Positions 6,998-14,916 of a DNA stretch of 16,258 nucleotides are shown one piece after another. The notes under the pieces were generated by a model, which saw only the letters and a list, made by a program, of their open reading frames with translations, was not told where the DNA came from and made no database searches. Positions within the stretch are counted from its first letter, which is position 1, and every line of letters starts with the position of its first letter. Source of the DNA: an uncultured Mucilaginibacter sp. (GTDB lineage: Bacteria; Bacteroidota; Bacteroidia; Sphingobacteriales; Sphingobacteriaceae); contig NZ_CAMLOV010000131.1 of assembly GCF_946481715.1 (NCBI RefSeq), positions 1-16,258 of the forward strand, read 5' to 3'. A program made the position numbers and the translations under genes.

Positions 6998-8683
6998 TTA
7001 CTCTTTCAAAAGACTGCTAAATTTAACCATAGAATTTGGAGTGATGCTCCAGTCTGGAGCTTTAATATTACCCCAGGCTTTAGGGTTATCATATAAATTA
7101 AAGTAACAAATGCCAAAAATGTGAGGGTTGGCATTTATTGTTTTGGCAGCATCGGCAAGCCATTTATTTTGAAAAGCCTCTGGCCCTTTCACACCGAACT
7201 CAGTTATAAATAAGGGCTTATCAAGAAACCGCATCCGGAAGTATTTTCGATTAAATATAGTGCTAAAAGCTTCCTGCTTCTCCGGATCGGTAATATTTTT
7301 ATCAGGCAAACCATAAATGGCTATACTTATAAAATCAACCACATCGCTTCCCGGCCAAAAATCCACAGAGCCTCTGTCACCGGCAGGGCCCCAAACCTTT
7401 TTAACATTTTTGCCCGGCCCTCCATTAAACTGCATAAAATACCTGAAAGCATTGATGTAAGTGACAGGATCCTGGCTCTGCCACGCATACCTATGAATCG
7501 GGATTTCCATTTCGTGCATCCACCTGAGATAAACCTTTGTGTTTGTTGAAGAAATTATGCTAAATAACTTTTTGATGTGTTGATCATAGCGGCCCTTTAA
7601 TATATTTTTCAAAAGGGCTGTATCCGGCTTTCCGCTTATGTCGCGCCAGGGCTCCATCGTCACAATAACTTCATGGTGGCGATTAATAACTTCCCAAAAT
7701 TTCTTTTCAAAATCACCTCGCTCAACCTCGCCCCAGTCGGTAAAAAGATGTTCTACGCTAATGCTTTGCAAGTTAATCAATCGTTTGTTTGGGTCAAATA
7801 CTCCAATCTTGAGCCGGGTCCTTACCAGCTTGTTATTAGCGCTGTCTGCGTAATTAGCTTTACTATAGATGGTATTAAGATATTGATTATAGTACCTTTT
7901 TTGACCGTTAAGCAAACTATCCTTCAGTGTCGTGTTTCCAATATCGCCACACATAATTAATACCGGCTTATCAATAAACCTCAAACGATGAAGTTTATGT
8001 TTCAACATTTCAGCGATTGAGTGGTCTTGCGGATAAAAGTTAGTACTAAGCTCTGATTTGCTTCCGAGTGTTATGCTTACATAATCAACTGCCTTATTTC
8101 CCGGCCAGTATTCCGTGTCGCCAGGATAACCCGAAGGTCCCCATATGATCTGAACGTTTGGGGCGTACGTTTTAATTTTTTTTGAAAAATAATGGAATGA
8201 GTTAATGTAATCTCCAGGCGACCTGAATTGCCACGGATAAACATAGGCTGGCACTTCCATATCCGGGTTCCAGCGAATAAATACCTGGCGGTGGCTTTTG
8301 GCAGCTAAAACGGCTAACTCTTTAATCTGGGTATCAAAGCGGCCATTTATCACCTCCTTTAAAACGTTATTGTTATAATATACTCCCTTAAGCCATGTTT
8401 CCACGGTGATTAATACATCCTCGTTAGTTAATGCTGTTTCTAAGTTACCTTTACTTGACCATAATGCGGTATTATTGAATACTGCCGTGTAACAAATAAT
8501 CGGCCTGAGCGGCAGGGTCCTGCTTAAATTGTTACGATCGAAGATACCCGCAACCTGTTCGTTGGTTTGGTAATAGGTATTGAATAAATAGTCTTTAAAT
8601 AAAAGCTTAATGCCAAACAGTGATACCAACAAAAATAAAACACCTAAACCGACTGATATATAAATTTTTGAGGTTTTTTTCAC
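6998..8683 (-). CDS. Membrane-anchored tandem GH26-like protein (one degenerate, one intact domain)
   Basis: The 561-residue protein starts with GTG, seven bases after the GT2 gene's stop, so it is translated from the same operon. Residues 8-29 form a single membrane helix, leaving the rest in the periplasm. Two homologous GH26-like barrels follow. Copy 2 (about 290-561) has RWMHEMEIP with acid/base Glu391, WGPAGDRGSVDFWPGSD (431-447) and FITEFG with nucleophile Glu495. Copy 1 (about 62-250) keeps the frame (GRFDTQIKELA, FIRW, YINSFHYFSKK, WGPSGYPGDTEYWPG, FIDKPVLI) but has RWNPDME, with Asp141 for the acid/base and His changed to Pro, and Cys245 where the nucleophile should be. GH26 enzymes cut beta-mannans, beta-1,3-xylan or mixed beta-glucans; the substrate here is unknown. 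With the synthase next door, trimming of a nascent exopolysaccharide is the likely role (inference). Confidence 0.82.
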   Translation of the reverse strand: MKKTSKIYISVGLGVLFLLVSLFGIKLLFKDYLFNTYYQTNEQVAGIFDRNNLSRTLPLRPIICYTAVFNNTALWSSKGNLETALTNEDVLITVETWLKGVYYNNNVLKEVINGRFDTQIKELAVLAAKSHRQVFIRWNPDMEVPAYVYPWQFRSPGDYINSFHYFSKKIKTYAPNVQIIWGPSGYPGDTEYWPGNKAVDYVSITLGSKSELSTNFYPQDHSIAEMLKHKLHRLRFIDKPVLIMCGDIGNTTLKDSLLNGQKRYYNQYLNTIYSKANYADSANNKLVRTRLKIGVFDPNKRLINLQSISVEHLFTDWGEVERGDFEKKFWEVINRHHEVIVTMEPWRDISGKPDTALLKNILKGRYDQHIKKLFSIISSTNTKVYLRWMHEMEIPIHRYAWQSQDPVTYINAFRYFMQFNGGPGKNVKKVWGPAGDRGSVDFWPGSDVVDFISIAIYGLPDKNITDPEKQEAFSTIFNRKYFRMRFLDKPLFITEFGVKGPEAFQNKWLADAAKTINANPHIFGICYFNLYDNPKAWGNIKAPDWSITPNSMVKFSSLLKE

Positions 8684-8690
8684 TTGACAA

Positions 8691-11591
8691 TTAATTTTGA
8701 AGCGGTGTATTTAAAGTAGTATAATCTTCAGTTTCATTGTTATCTTTTACGGCTACAAGGTATACCCTGTATCGCTCATTATTTTGCGGAATAGTGATAT
8801 ATACCTTTGGCCCGTCCCCTACTTTTTTCATATCGATAGCATTACCCCAGTTATCTGTTTTAATAATATACCATTCAAATGCCAAACCGGTTTTTGTATA
8901 AGCTGCGATGCTCCACTCGTTGGATGAATACACCAAAGCGTTATAGGGCAGCGATGCACCCGGAAATGTGGTTAAAGCAGGTTTTAATATTTTTATTTTA
9001 GGTAGGTTATGGTTAGCGATTGACGCCTGCCAGCCTTTGCTTATTTTATAAAGGTAAGGCTTGTTTCGGCCCCATATGTCTTTCAACCCATCAAGTGTGA
9101 TGGCTGTGCCGCTTTGCTGATCCTGCCAGTTGGCATAAAAAATTCCGCCAGGGGGCTGCATATCTTTAAGCGCATAAGGATCAGCACTACTAAAAAAGAA
9201 GGGCGCTTTAAAATCTGATTTGACGAACTTTAATTCCTGCTTGTTACTAATTATCAATCCAAACGCATCTATTTCCGGTACGTGTTCATGTAATAAACCG
9301 ATAATTGGGGCAAGTTTGGGAGAAGATAATAAATCGAGCGTTAATGGCCTCGATGGGTCTGCAAGTTTAATTTCTTTCGCCAGAGATTTTAAAAAATTGA
9401 TATAATGTTTTTGTGCCTCCTGCAATTGCTTACCATGATAATATAGAGCCAATTGCTGATAACTACTGTTGCCTAAGTTCCACGCACTGATGTTATCGTT
9501 TAATTTATTTTCATTCACAACCTCAAGAATAATTTTAGATTGCTTTTTTAAGTAACTACTATCACTCATAAAGTTTGGTGCGTCAGGCAACCAAAAGCTA
9601 TAATGGATCTTTAAATTGTTTTGCTCCGCTGCATCAAATGTTGAGTTATCGTAAATATTTGGCCCATAAATTTTTATGGTATTTACCCCCGCTTTTCTCA
9701 TTTCGACAAAATCATTGACTATCGTTTTTTTTGTAAGCGGAACTATGTTTTTATACCAGTAGTTTCCTTTAGAATAAATTACACCCTTAACCGACGAAAA
9801 AAATGACGGGGATATTAATACCTGCTTTTCGTCATTTGCATCTTGTTCATCTGCATTTATCAGGGAGTCGGATAAGGGCTGCTTTTGAGCGGAGGGATAA
9901 AAAACCTGGGAATGTTGTTTAATATCAAAATCTGCATCGCCATCTGAATCCTGCGAGAAATATACGCTAACGCAAACCACCAATACTGTAAGTAACAGGC
10001 TTATTTTCCTTACGCCACCATATATCCATCTCCGCAACAGCCAAAAATATTTTTTAACGTTTTTTACTTGCGAAACGACACTAAATAATGTGTTATGTTT
10101 ACCCAGGTATCCATCAAACTTAAGTTCAGAACTTGCCATAAGCATAAAGATCATGAACAAGCAATTCAGGCTAATGATGCCAGCCATAAACAATGTAAAC
10201 GGGCTCCAGTCATTATAAAGGCCGTAAGCAATGGCGGCAACAGACACCACCAGCACAAAAATATTGGGCAGATTATACTTTAAATTTTTTTCGTCTCTAA
10301 CATCCTTGGGCGTAGGGATGTAAGGAACATCCTTTCTGATAATGGTATAAATAAAACCTAATATAAAAACCCACCATGTACCAATAAGCAGCAATCCCCC
10401 CACAACATGAAATCCCCGCTCATTATCTTCCATTACCCATTGCTGAACAAAGTGCCTGATCAAGATAATTGAAGTTATAAAGGGGGTACTGATAATTAAA
10501 AACTCCGAAAAGTCCATTCTTAATGGAAAAGCATCCATAAACAAGGAGATAACCGGAATTGAAAAATTAATCAAAAACACAAAGCCGGATAAGTAAAACA
10601 GCGGCAAAAGGCCATAATGAAGTTTTTGCCGCCAGCTGAATTTTCTGAAAAGCGTAACGTAAGAAGTTACCAGAAGCTCGAAAACGCCTCGCGACCATTT
10701 CAATTGTTGTTTATAATAGGCCGATAAGGTTGCTGGTACCAAGCCCCGTGTTAATACAGCAGGCACATAAACAGATTTCCAATTGCGCGCATGTAACTGC
10801 ATTGAGGTATGCATATCTTCAGCCAGCCCTGCAGCATGCCCCCCAATAGATTCCAGGGCCGTTCGTCTGAAAGTGCAGTTGGCCCCTATAGCCTGAACAG
10901 TTCCATAGCTATTCATGCACATCATCATCGGACCGTAAAACTGATAGGTTTGTTGCGCCGCTCCTTTAGCTATCCAACCAATTCGCTGATTGTAATATGC
11001 TTGCACAATTTGCACATAACCAACTTCGGGATTGTCGAAATGAGCGATTATCGGATCAAGAAACTCAGGTACTGGCACATGATCAGGGTCAAGAATCACA
11101 CATAATTCTCCGGATGACTGGGCTAATGCATTGTTGATATTACCTGCCTTAGCATTGATCTTTTTGGTTCTGGTAACGTGGTTAACTCCGAGTTCTTCGC
11201 ACACTGATTTCAGGTATGGATCGTTGGCCTCGTCACACAAAAAGGTTTGATGAGGATAAGTTATTGCCTGAATGGCAGTAAGGGTTTCAACAATCATTTC
11301 ATATGGTTCACCAGCGCAGAATGTGGTAAAAATATCGACGGTATACCGCTTAGTTATCGGCAGATCACGAGGAACAGATATTGACCAATAGTGATACCAC
11401 TCATACAATACCTTAAAAAATGTATAAACGAAGGTTGATATTAATAACCAATAAAGCGGCGCGTAACCAATAACCGATTCCCTGAGCAGGCTATGTATAA
11501 AAAAAAGCATGCAAAACACACCAATGAGAATCATCATCCTCAAATAAACCAACTGTAACTTAGTGGGTGCTTTAATTAATTTATTATTCAT
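8691..11591 (-). CDS. Cellulose-synthase-like GT2 fused to a periplasmic pseudo-glycosidase
   Basis: This 966-residue protein joins a processive GT2 synthase to an extracytoplasmic module. Two N-terminal helices (18-35, 43-62) precede the cytoplasmic catalytic domain (85-302): Asp120 in LCDEAND, Asp168 and Asp170 in DPDH, AED at 257-259 in the place of TED, and QQLKW at 295-299, a Lys variant of QxxRW. Later helices lie at about 324-350, 362-382, 440-458 and 464-486, with an interface helix near 394-418 before PTPKD, in the gating-loop position. No PilZ domain is seen. A Lys/Arg-rich loop and one more helix (529-546) place residues 547-966 outside. That part is a GH5/GH2-like barrel with Ser709 in WNLGNSS and Ser802 where catalytic Glu are expected, then an Ig-like domain (865-966). 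The stop overlaps none of the next gene; its start overlaps the upstream stop by ATGA. Confidence 0.88.
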   Translation of the reverse strand: MNNKLIKAPTKLQLVYLRMMILIGVFCMLFFIHSLLRESVIGYAPLYWLLISTFVYTFFKVLYEWYHYWSISVPRDLPITKRYTVDIFTTFCAGEPYEMIVETLTAIQAITYPHQTFLCDEANDPYLKSVCEELGVNHVTRTKKINAKAGNINNALAQSSGELCVILDPDHVPVPEFLDPIIAHFDNPEVGYVQIVQAYYNQRIGWIAKGAAQQTYQFYGPMMMCMNSYGTVQAIGANCTFRRTALESIGGHAAGLAEDMHTSMQLHARNWKSVYVPAVLTRGLVPATLSAYYKQQLKWSRGVFELLVTSYVTLFRKFSWRQKLHYGLLPLFYLSGFVFLINFSIPVISLFMDAFPLRMDFSEFLIISTPFITSIILIRHFVQQWVMEDNERGFHVVGGLLLIGTWWVFILGFIYTIIRKDVPYIPTPKDVRDEKNLKYNLPNIFVLVVSVAAIAYGLYNDWSPFTLFMAGIISLNCLFMIFMLMASSELKFDGYLGKHNTLFSVVSQVKNVKKYFWLLRRWIYGGVRKISLLLTVLVVCVSVYFSQDSDGDADFDIKQHSQVFYPSAQKQPLSDSLINADEQDANDEKQVLISPSFFSSVKGVIYSKGNYWYKNIVPLTKKTIVNDFVEMRKAGVNTIKIYGPNIYDNSTFDAAEQNNLKIHYSFWLPDAPNFMSDSSYLKKQSKIILEVVNENKLNDNISAWNLGNSSYQQLALYYHGKQLQEAQKHYINFLKSLAKEIKLADPSRPLTLDLLSSPKLAPIIGLLHEHVPEIDAFGLIISNKQELKFVKSDFKAPFFFSSADPYALKDMQPPGGIFYANWQDQQSGTAITLDGLKDIWGRNKPYLYKISKGWQASIANHNLPKIKILKPALTTFPGASLPYNALVYSSNEWSIAAYTKTGLAFEWYIIKTDNWGNAIDMKKVGDGPKVYITIPQNNERYRVYLVAVKDNNETEDYTTLNTPLQN

Positions 11592-12910
11592 GGATTTTTT
11601 AACACATAAAAAGGCGTATTGGAAGTAGCAACAGAGCCTTTTTTATTATACACATATACCAATATGCGATAGGGGCCTTCTTTACCAGGTACTTTAAAGC
11701 TTAACTCCGATCCGCTTTGCGCAACAATTAAATTATTGATCTCCTTCGGTTTTTTTTCGCTGAAAACGCCATTGGGTTTAAACCAATCCTCCGCAAATAT
11801 TTTCCATTTAAATGTTAAACCTACTGTATCAGTATTTTCAAAATACACCTTACTATTAACCGTTATATTCGGTTTAAATATGATATTATCTTTTGCGCCT
11901 TTTCCGGCTACCAGCATAAATTTCAGCGCAGGTGCCTTTTCAGTTGCCTTTTTACCTGTCCATATATGCTGCATTACTTGTACGGCTTCTGTTTCAGCAC
12001 CATTAGCATCAAAAAGGCTGAACCATGTTGGGGTTAATTCTTGTTTTTGCCCCCAATAAAACACCATTGACCCTAAAAACCTGGGATTATTAACCGGCAT
12101 ATACTTTTCATAATTAGAAAGATATTGCTGCGCCTTTTTCGTGCTTGTGTTTTCGATATAAGCGCCCCATGCATTTTGATTTTCCGCAAGCCATGGGCCT
12201 TCAATTCCCCATTCAGTAATTAAAAATGGCCCGTCCCAAAACCACTTGAATTTTTCAAGATCTTCTTTTAAGGATTGAATGGCGCCAAAAATATTGAAGG
12301 ATATGAAGTCGATGTTTGTCCGCAGCTTAATGTTCATAATATTTTTCTTTTGAAAAGACATTATGGTTGTCGTCACCGGATGCTGAGGATCTCTCTGGTG
12401 AATCATGTCAATCAAACCATTGTATATGGTATAAAACTGCCTGTATTTTGGACTGTTAGGAAACGAGAGCTCATTACCCAGGCACCATGCCAATAGCGCG
12501 GGATGGTTTTTAAAGCGCTCAATAATGCCAGTAATCTGCTTCGTGTAAACATCAGCCCGGGGTGTTTTGTAAAAGCCATCTATATTTTCGGCTGGGGGCA
12601 ATGGTAAACCGGCTATAACGGCTAAATGATTGGCCTGGGCCGAATCTAAAATACTCCTTAAATTTACTGTATCCCAAACCCTTATCGTATTGCCTCCGGC
12701 CGCTCTCAGTTGTTTCAAGTTTGTAAAACCTGACGCCCCTTTTACGAAAAATGGCTCACCGTTACGGTACAATAAATATTTGCCATTTTTCTTTTCGATA
12801 TAAACTGCTTTTTTTTGAGCCGAATTAACAGGTTGTGACTGATTACATGAAAAAAAATAAAAGGAAAGTATTAGACAATTAAAGATAAATCTGAAAGAAT
12901 AAAACTTCAT
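11588..12910 (-). CDS. Lipoprotein glycosidase, GH5/GH2-like barrel with Ig-like tail
   Basis: I prefer the ATG at 12910 to the in-frame ATG at 12961 because it places MKFYSFRFIFNCLILSFYFFSC at the N-terminus, a lipoprotein signal peptide with Cys22; the longer form would bury it. The mature 419 residues contain a TIM barrel related to GH5 and the GH2 catalytic domain: FVKGASG, NTIRVWD, LLAWCLGNELSF with acid/base Glu147 and FLITEWGIEGPW with nucleophile Glu233 (numbered from this start). An Ig-like domain fills about 330-440. The same barrel-plus-Ig order occurs, with both Glu lost, at the C-terminus of the next gene's product. The residues after Cys (NQSQPV) lack the acidic export signal of surface lipoproteins, so a periplasmic location is likely. 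The TGA overlaps the next ATG (11588-11591), showing translational coupling. The substrate is unknown; the cognate polymer of the GT2 is the best guess. Confidence 0.85.
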   Translation of the reverse strand: MKFYSFRFIFNCLILSFYFFSCNQSQPVNSAQKKAVYIEKKNGKYLLYRNGEPFFVKGASGFTNLKQLRAAGGNTIRVWDTVNLRSILDSAQANHLAVIAGLPLPPAENIDGFYKTPRADVYTKQITGIIERFKNHPALLAWCLGNELSFPNSPKYRQFYTIYNGLIDMIHQRDPQHPVTTTIMSFQKKNIMNIKLRTNIDFISFNIFGAIQSLKEDLEKFKWFWDGPFLITEWGIEGPWLAENQNAWGAYIENTSTKKAQQYLSNYEKYMPVNNPRFLGSMVFYWGQKQELTPTWFSLFDANGAETEAVQVMQHIWTGKKATEKAPALKFMLVAGKGAKDNIIFKPNITVNSKVYFENTDTVGLTFKWKIFAEDWFKPNGVFSEKKPKEINNLIVAQSGSELSFKVPGKEGPYRILVYVYNKKGSVATSNTPFYVLKNP

Positions 12911-12961
12911 AATTATTAGTTCAAATCCCTTAAAAGCACACAAAAATGTTTTTGGTTTCAT

Positions 12962-13328
12962 TGATTAAAAAAGGCATTCACTTGTGATAACAAACCAGGT
13001 TCATTAGCCGATTTTGGGCTTACAACGGGAATGCTGAAAGTTAAGTAAATATTTGGTGCTTTTAAATAAGCGGTAATTAATAGTTATACAAAAAAGTGAT
13101 TTATAATAGAAGGTGGACAGCTTGAATAAACTTGCCGGTCCTGGCGCAATAAATTTAAAAAATTCCCAGCGTCACAAAAGTGTCTTTTTCATAGAAAATA
13201 CAGTTAAAAACCTATCTTTCTCTGATCCCGAACTCATGTTAATTAATATTTGACACCAACTGCTTTAATCCAAGGCGGTTTGCGGCATGAACTCACCCGC
13301 AAGGTGTTGTCATCTCCCTTAACGAACT
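12962..13328. other. Intergenic region upstream of the GT2 operon
   Basis: This 367-base region separates the operon (leftward) from the end of the HxlR gene (leftward). It should hold the operon promoter, but I find no exact TAnnTTTG on the minus strand; CATTTTTG in the first 50 bases upstream of 12910 is one mismatch away and lacks a partner TTG. A small hairpin with TTGCGG (13280-13285) and CCGCAA (13297-13302) lies 27 bases past the HxlR stop and might help terminate it, but no T run follows. No gene is seen. Confidence 0.5.
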
Positions 13329-13694
13329 TTATATAAACTCCCCCTGTTGCCCGGCGATCATATTACCCCATGCTAAAATTGCGTTTAAAGCCGGGACGAA
13401 AGTCTTTCCGAAATCGGTTAAACTGTAAACAACTTTTACCGGGGGCTTATCGCCGAAGACTTTCCGCCCGACTAATCCATCCCGCTCCAACTGTTTCAAT
13501 TGCAGGCTTAAGGTCATTTCTGTGACGCCCTGCATCTCTTTAAGCAATTGGCTGTAACGTTTCGGGGCATCTTTCAGGTGGTAAAGGATGACCGTCTTCC
13601 ATTTGCCGCCCACAAGGTCCATCGCCATACTTACTGTACACGGATATAATTTATCCTTCAGTTTTATCTTATCACCGATACATTCTGCTTTCAT
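13329..13694 (-). CDS. HxlR-family winged-helix regulator
   Basis: The 121-residue protein is a typical HxlR/DUF24 regulator: YPCTVSMAMDLVGGKWKTVI (17-36), then LKDAPKRYSQLLKEMQGVTEMTLSLQLKQLERDGLV as the helix-turn-helix, and the wing VVYSLTDFGKTF (88-99). Cys19 occupies the N-terminal position that serves as a redox or electrophile sensor in HypR and QorR-type members; Cys5 is a further candidate. These proteins bind as dimers to inverted repeats and often control a divergent oxidoreductase gene. That is the arrangement here: the NmrA-type gene begins 92 bases away on the other strand, with two AACTATC-type inverted repeats between them. A redox-responsive repressor is the likely role (inference); the family is certain. 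Confidence 0.94.
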   Translation of the reverse strand: MKAECIGDKIKLKDKLYPCTVSMAMDLVGGKWKTVILYHLKDAPKRYSQLLKEMQGVTEMTLSLQLKQLERDGLVGRKVFGDKPPVKVVYSLTDFGKTFVPALNAILAWGNMIAGQQGEFI

Positions 13695-13709
13695 AAGAAA
13701 AAGTGTTAC

Positions 13710-13725
13710 CTATCTAAATTGATAG
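13710..13725. promoter_or_regulatory. Operator candidate 1 (HxlR side)
   Basis: CTATC-TAAATT-GATAG is a perfect inverted repeat with 5-base arms and a 6-base spacer. It sits at the expected transcription start of the HxlR gene, 15 bases upstream of its start codon. It matches the second site at 13761-13779 in arm sequence, as expected for a site bound by HxlR itself. Confidence 0.6.
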
Positions 13726-13728
13726 TTA

Positions 13729-13759
13729 TTGCAAATGTAGGTAGCTCTAAATAGTTTTG
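13729..13759 (+). promoter_or_regulatory. Promoter of the NmrA-type gene
   Basis: TTG at 13729-13731, a 20-base spacer and TAGTTTTG at 13752-13759 fit the Bacteroidota TTG/TAnnTTTG promoter. The predicted start site near 13765 leaves a leader of about 20 bases. It overlaps the divergent HxlR promoter almost completely. Confidence 0.65.
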
Positions 13760-13762
13760 CAA
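13732..13762 (-). promoter_or_regulatory. Promoter of the HxlR gene
   Basis: Read on the minus strand, TTG (13762-13760), a 20-base spacer and TACATTTG (13739-13732) form an exact TTG-N20-TAnnTTTG match. The predicted start site near 13726 abuts operator candidate 1, and the TTG lies at the edge of operator candidate 2. Confidence 0.65.
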
Positions 13763-13779
13763 CTATCATTTTTATAGTT
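13761..13779. promoter_or_regulatory. Operator candidate 2 (NmrA side)
   Basis: AACTAT and ATAGTT flank a 7-base spacer. The site covers the predicted start of the NmrA transcript and touches the TTG box of the HxlR promoter, so a bound dimer could block both. Confidence 0.6.
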
Positions 13780-13786
13780 TAAAACC

Positions 13787-14740
13787 ATGACAACAAAAAA
13801 CGAACATTTACCGCTCATTACAGTTGTTGGCGTATTAGGCAAACAGGGGTTTAGCACGGCAAACTCGCTGCTTTCAAGTGGCCGCTATCGGGTACGCGGT
13901 GTTACCAGCAGGCCAGATTCCGCGGCCGGGCAGGCTTTGATTGCCAAGGGGGCCGAATTGGTAAATCTACCGCTGCATCCAGGCTATCAGCCTGAATATA
14001 CAGCGGCATTTCGCGGTTCAGACGGCGTTTTCTTTATTACGCCAGGGGTTGTTCCGCCAGATACCCATGAATTTGAACTGGGCAAACAGCTGGCGGACGC
14101 AGCAGTTTCTGCCGGCGTGCGGCAGCTCATCTTCAGCAGCCTGGAAAACGTGGAAAGCATTACCAATGGAACGAAATTTGCACCACACTTTACGGACAAA
14201 GCCAGGATCGAAGCGTATATCCGTACGCTACCGGTCAGCAGTTCTTTTATTCAGATGGCATTGTTTTTTACTAATCTGCCTGAATTTTATACGCCTGTGC
14301 AGCAGGGTGATACTTTGGTATTCCCGATATATTTGCCGGGAGATTTCCGTGCGCCGTTCGTAGATCCGCTTACAGCTACAGGTCCGGCGGTATTAGAGAT
14401 ATTTGACCATTTTGAGCAATATGCAGGGCTTTCCATGCCCGTGGTAGGCGAACTGATCTCACCGGTGGAAATGGTTGCAACATTTTCCCGGTTGACAGGA
14501 AAAAAAGCGGCCTACCGGTCTGCTTATACCCGGGATGAATTCCTTCACTATTTTCCTGATTTTAAAGCGAACAGCCCCTTGGTTGATGAAATTATAGGGA
14601 TGGTGGAATATGTAGTTGAGTACGGTTATTTCGGTGTAGGCCGGGACTTGCAATGGAGCAAGTCTATTAATCCCGGCACGTTAAACTGGGAGCAATTTTT
14701 AACACAAACGGGCTGGAAGGGAGAGAAACGGACATTTTGA
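13787..14740 (+). CDS. NmrA-family NAD(P)-binding protein
   Basis: The 317-residue cytoplasmic protein has a Rossmann fold of the atypical short-chain dehydrogenase/NmrA-HSCARG type. The dinucleotide motif reads GVLGKQG (15-21), followed by a second strand ending in VRGVTSRP (36-43), where the Arg residues suggest NADP(H) preference. GSDGVFFITPG and LIFSSLENV are the next two strands of the fold, and FRAPFVDPLTATG is the segment common to NmrA proteins. No classical YxxxK dehydrogenase pair is evident, so it may be a redox sensor or a quinone/aldehyde reductase; I cannot choose. It is divergently transcribed from a HxlR regulator, the pairing known from QorR/QorB-like systems, and is probably repressed by it through the two inverted repeats in the spacer. 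Confidence 0.9.
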   Translation: MTTKNEHLPLITVVGVLGKQGFSTANSLLSSGRYRVRGVTSRPDSAAGQALIAKGAELVNLPLHPGYQPEYTAAFRGSDGVFFITPGVVPPDTHEFELGKQLADAAVSAGVRQLIFSSLENVESITNGTKFAPHFTDKARIEAYIRTLPVSSSFIQMALFFTNLPEFYTPVQQGDTLVFPIYLPGDFRAPFVDPLTATGPAVLEIFDHFEQYAGLSMPVVGELISPVEMVATFSRLTGKKAAYRSAYTRDEFLHYFPDFKANSPLVDEIIGMVEYVVEYGYFGVGRDLQWSKSINPGTLNWEQFLTQTGWKGEKRTF

Positions 14741-14916
14741 TAGCACTAACAGCACTTTGGTTTATTGACTTATTTGTATGCTTTATAAAACACTATCAAA
14801 CAGTAGATTAAAAGGAAACAACACCGGGGACAATAAACCACCCCGTGATTGTAGCTGCGTTAGCGCCGGAATATCACGTTGCTGCGCATCGAAAAGTACC
14901 TTTAAAAACTAATTAT

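Noticed and set aside
12911..12961. Upstream in-frame ATG at 12961 as the start of the lipoprotein gene
   Set aside because: It would add 17 residues before a clear lipoprotein signal peptide and bury it; the ATG at 12910 is preferred.
14822..14847. Hairpin CACCGGGG/CCCCGTG between the convergent NmrA and DUF1080 genes as a terminator
   Set aside because: The stem has a bulge and an 11-base loop and is not followed by a T run on either strand.
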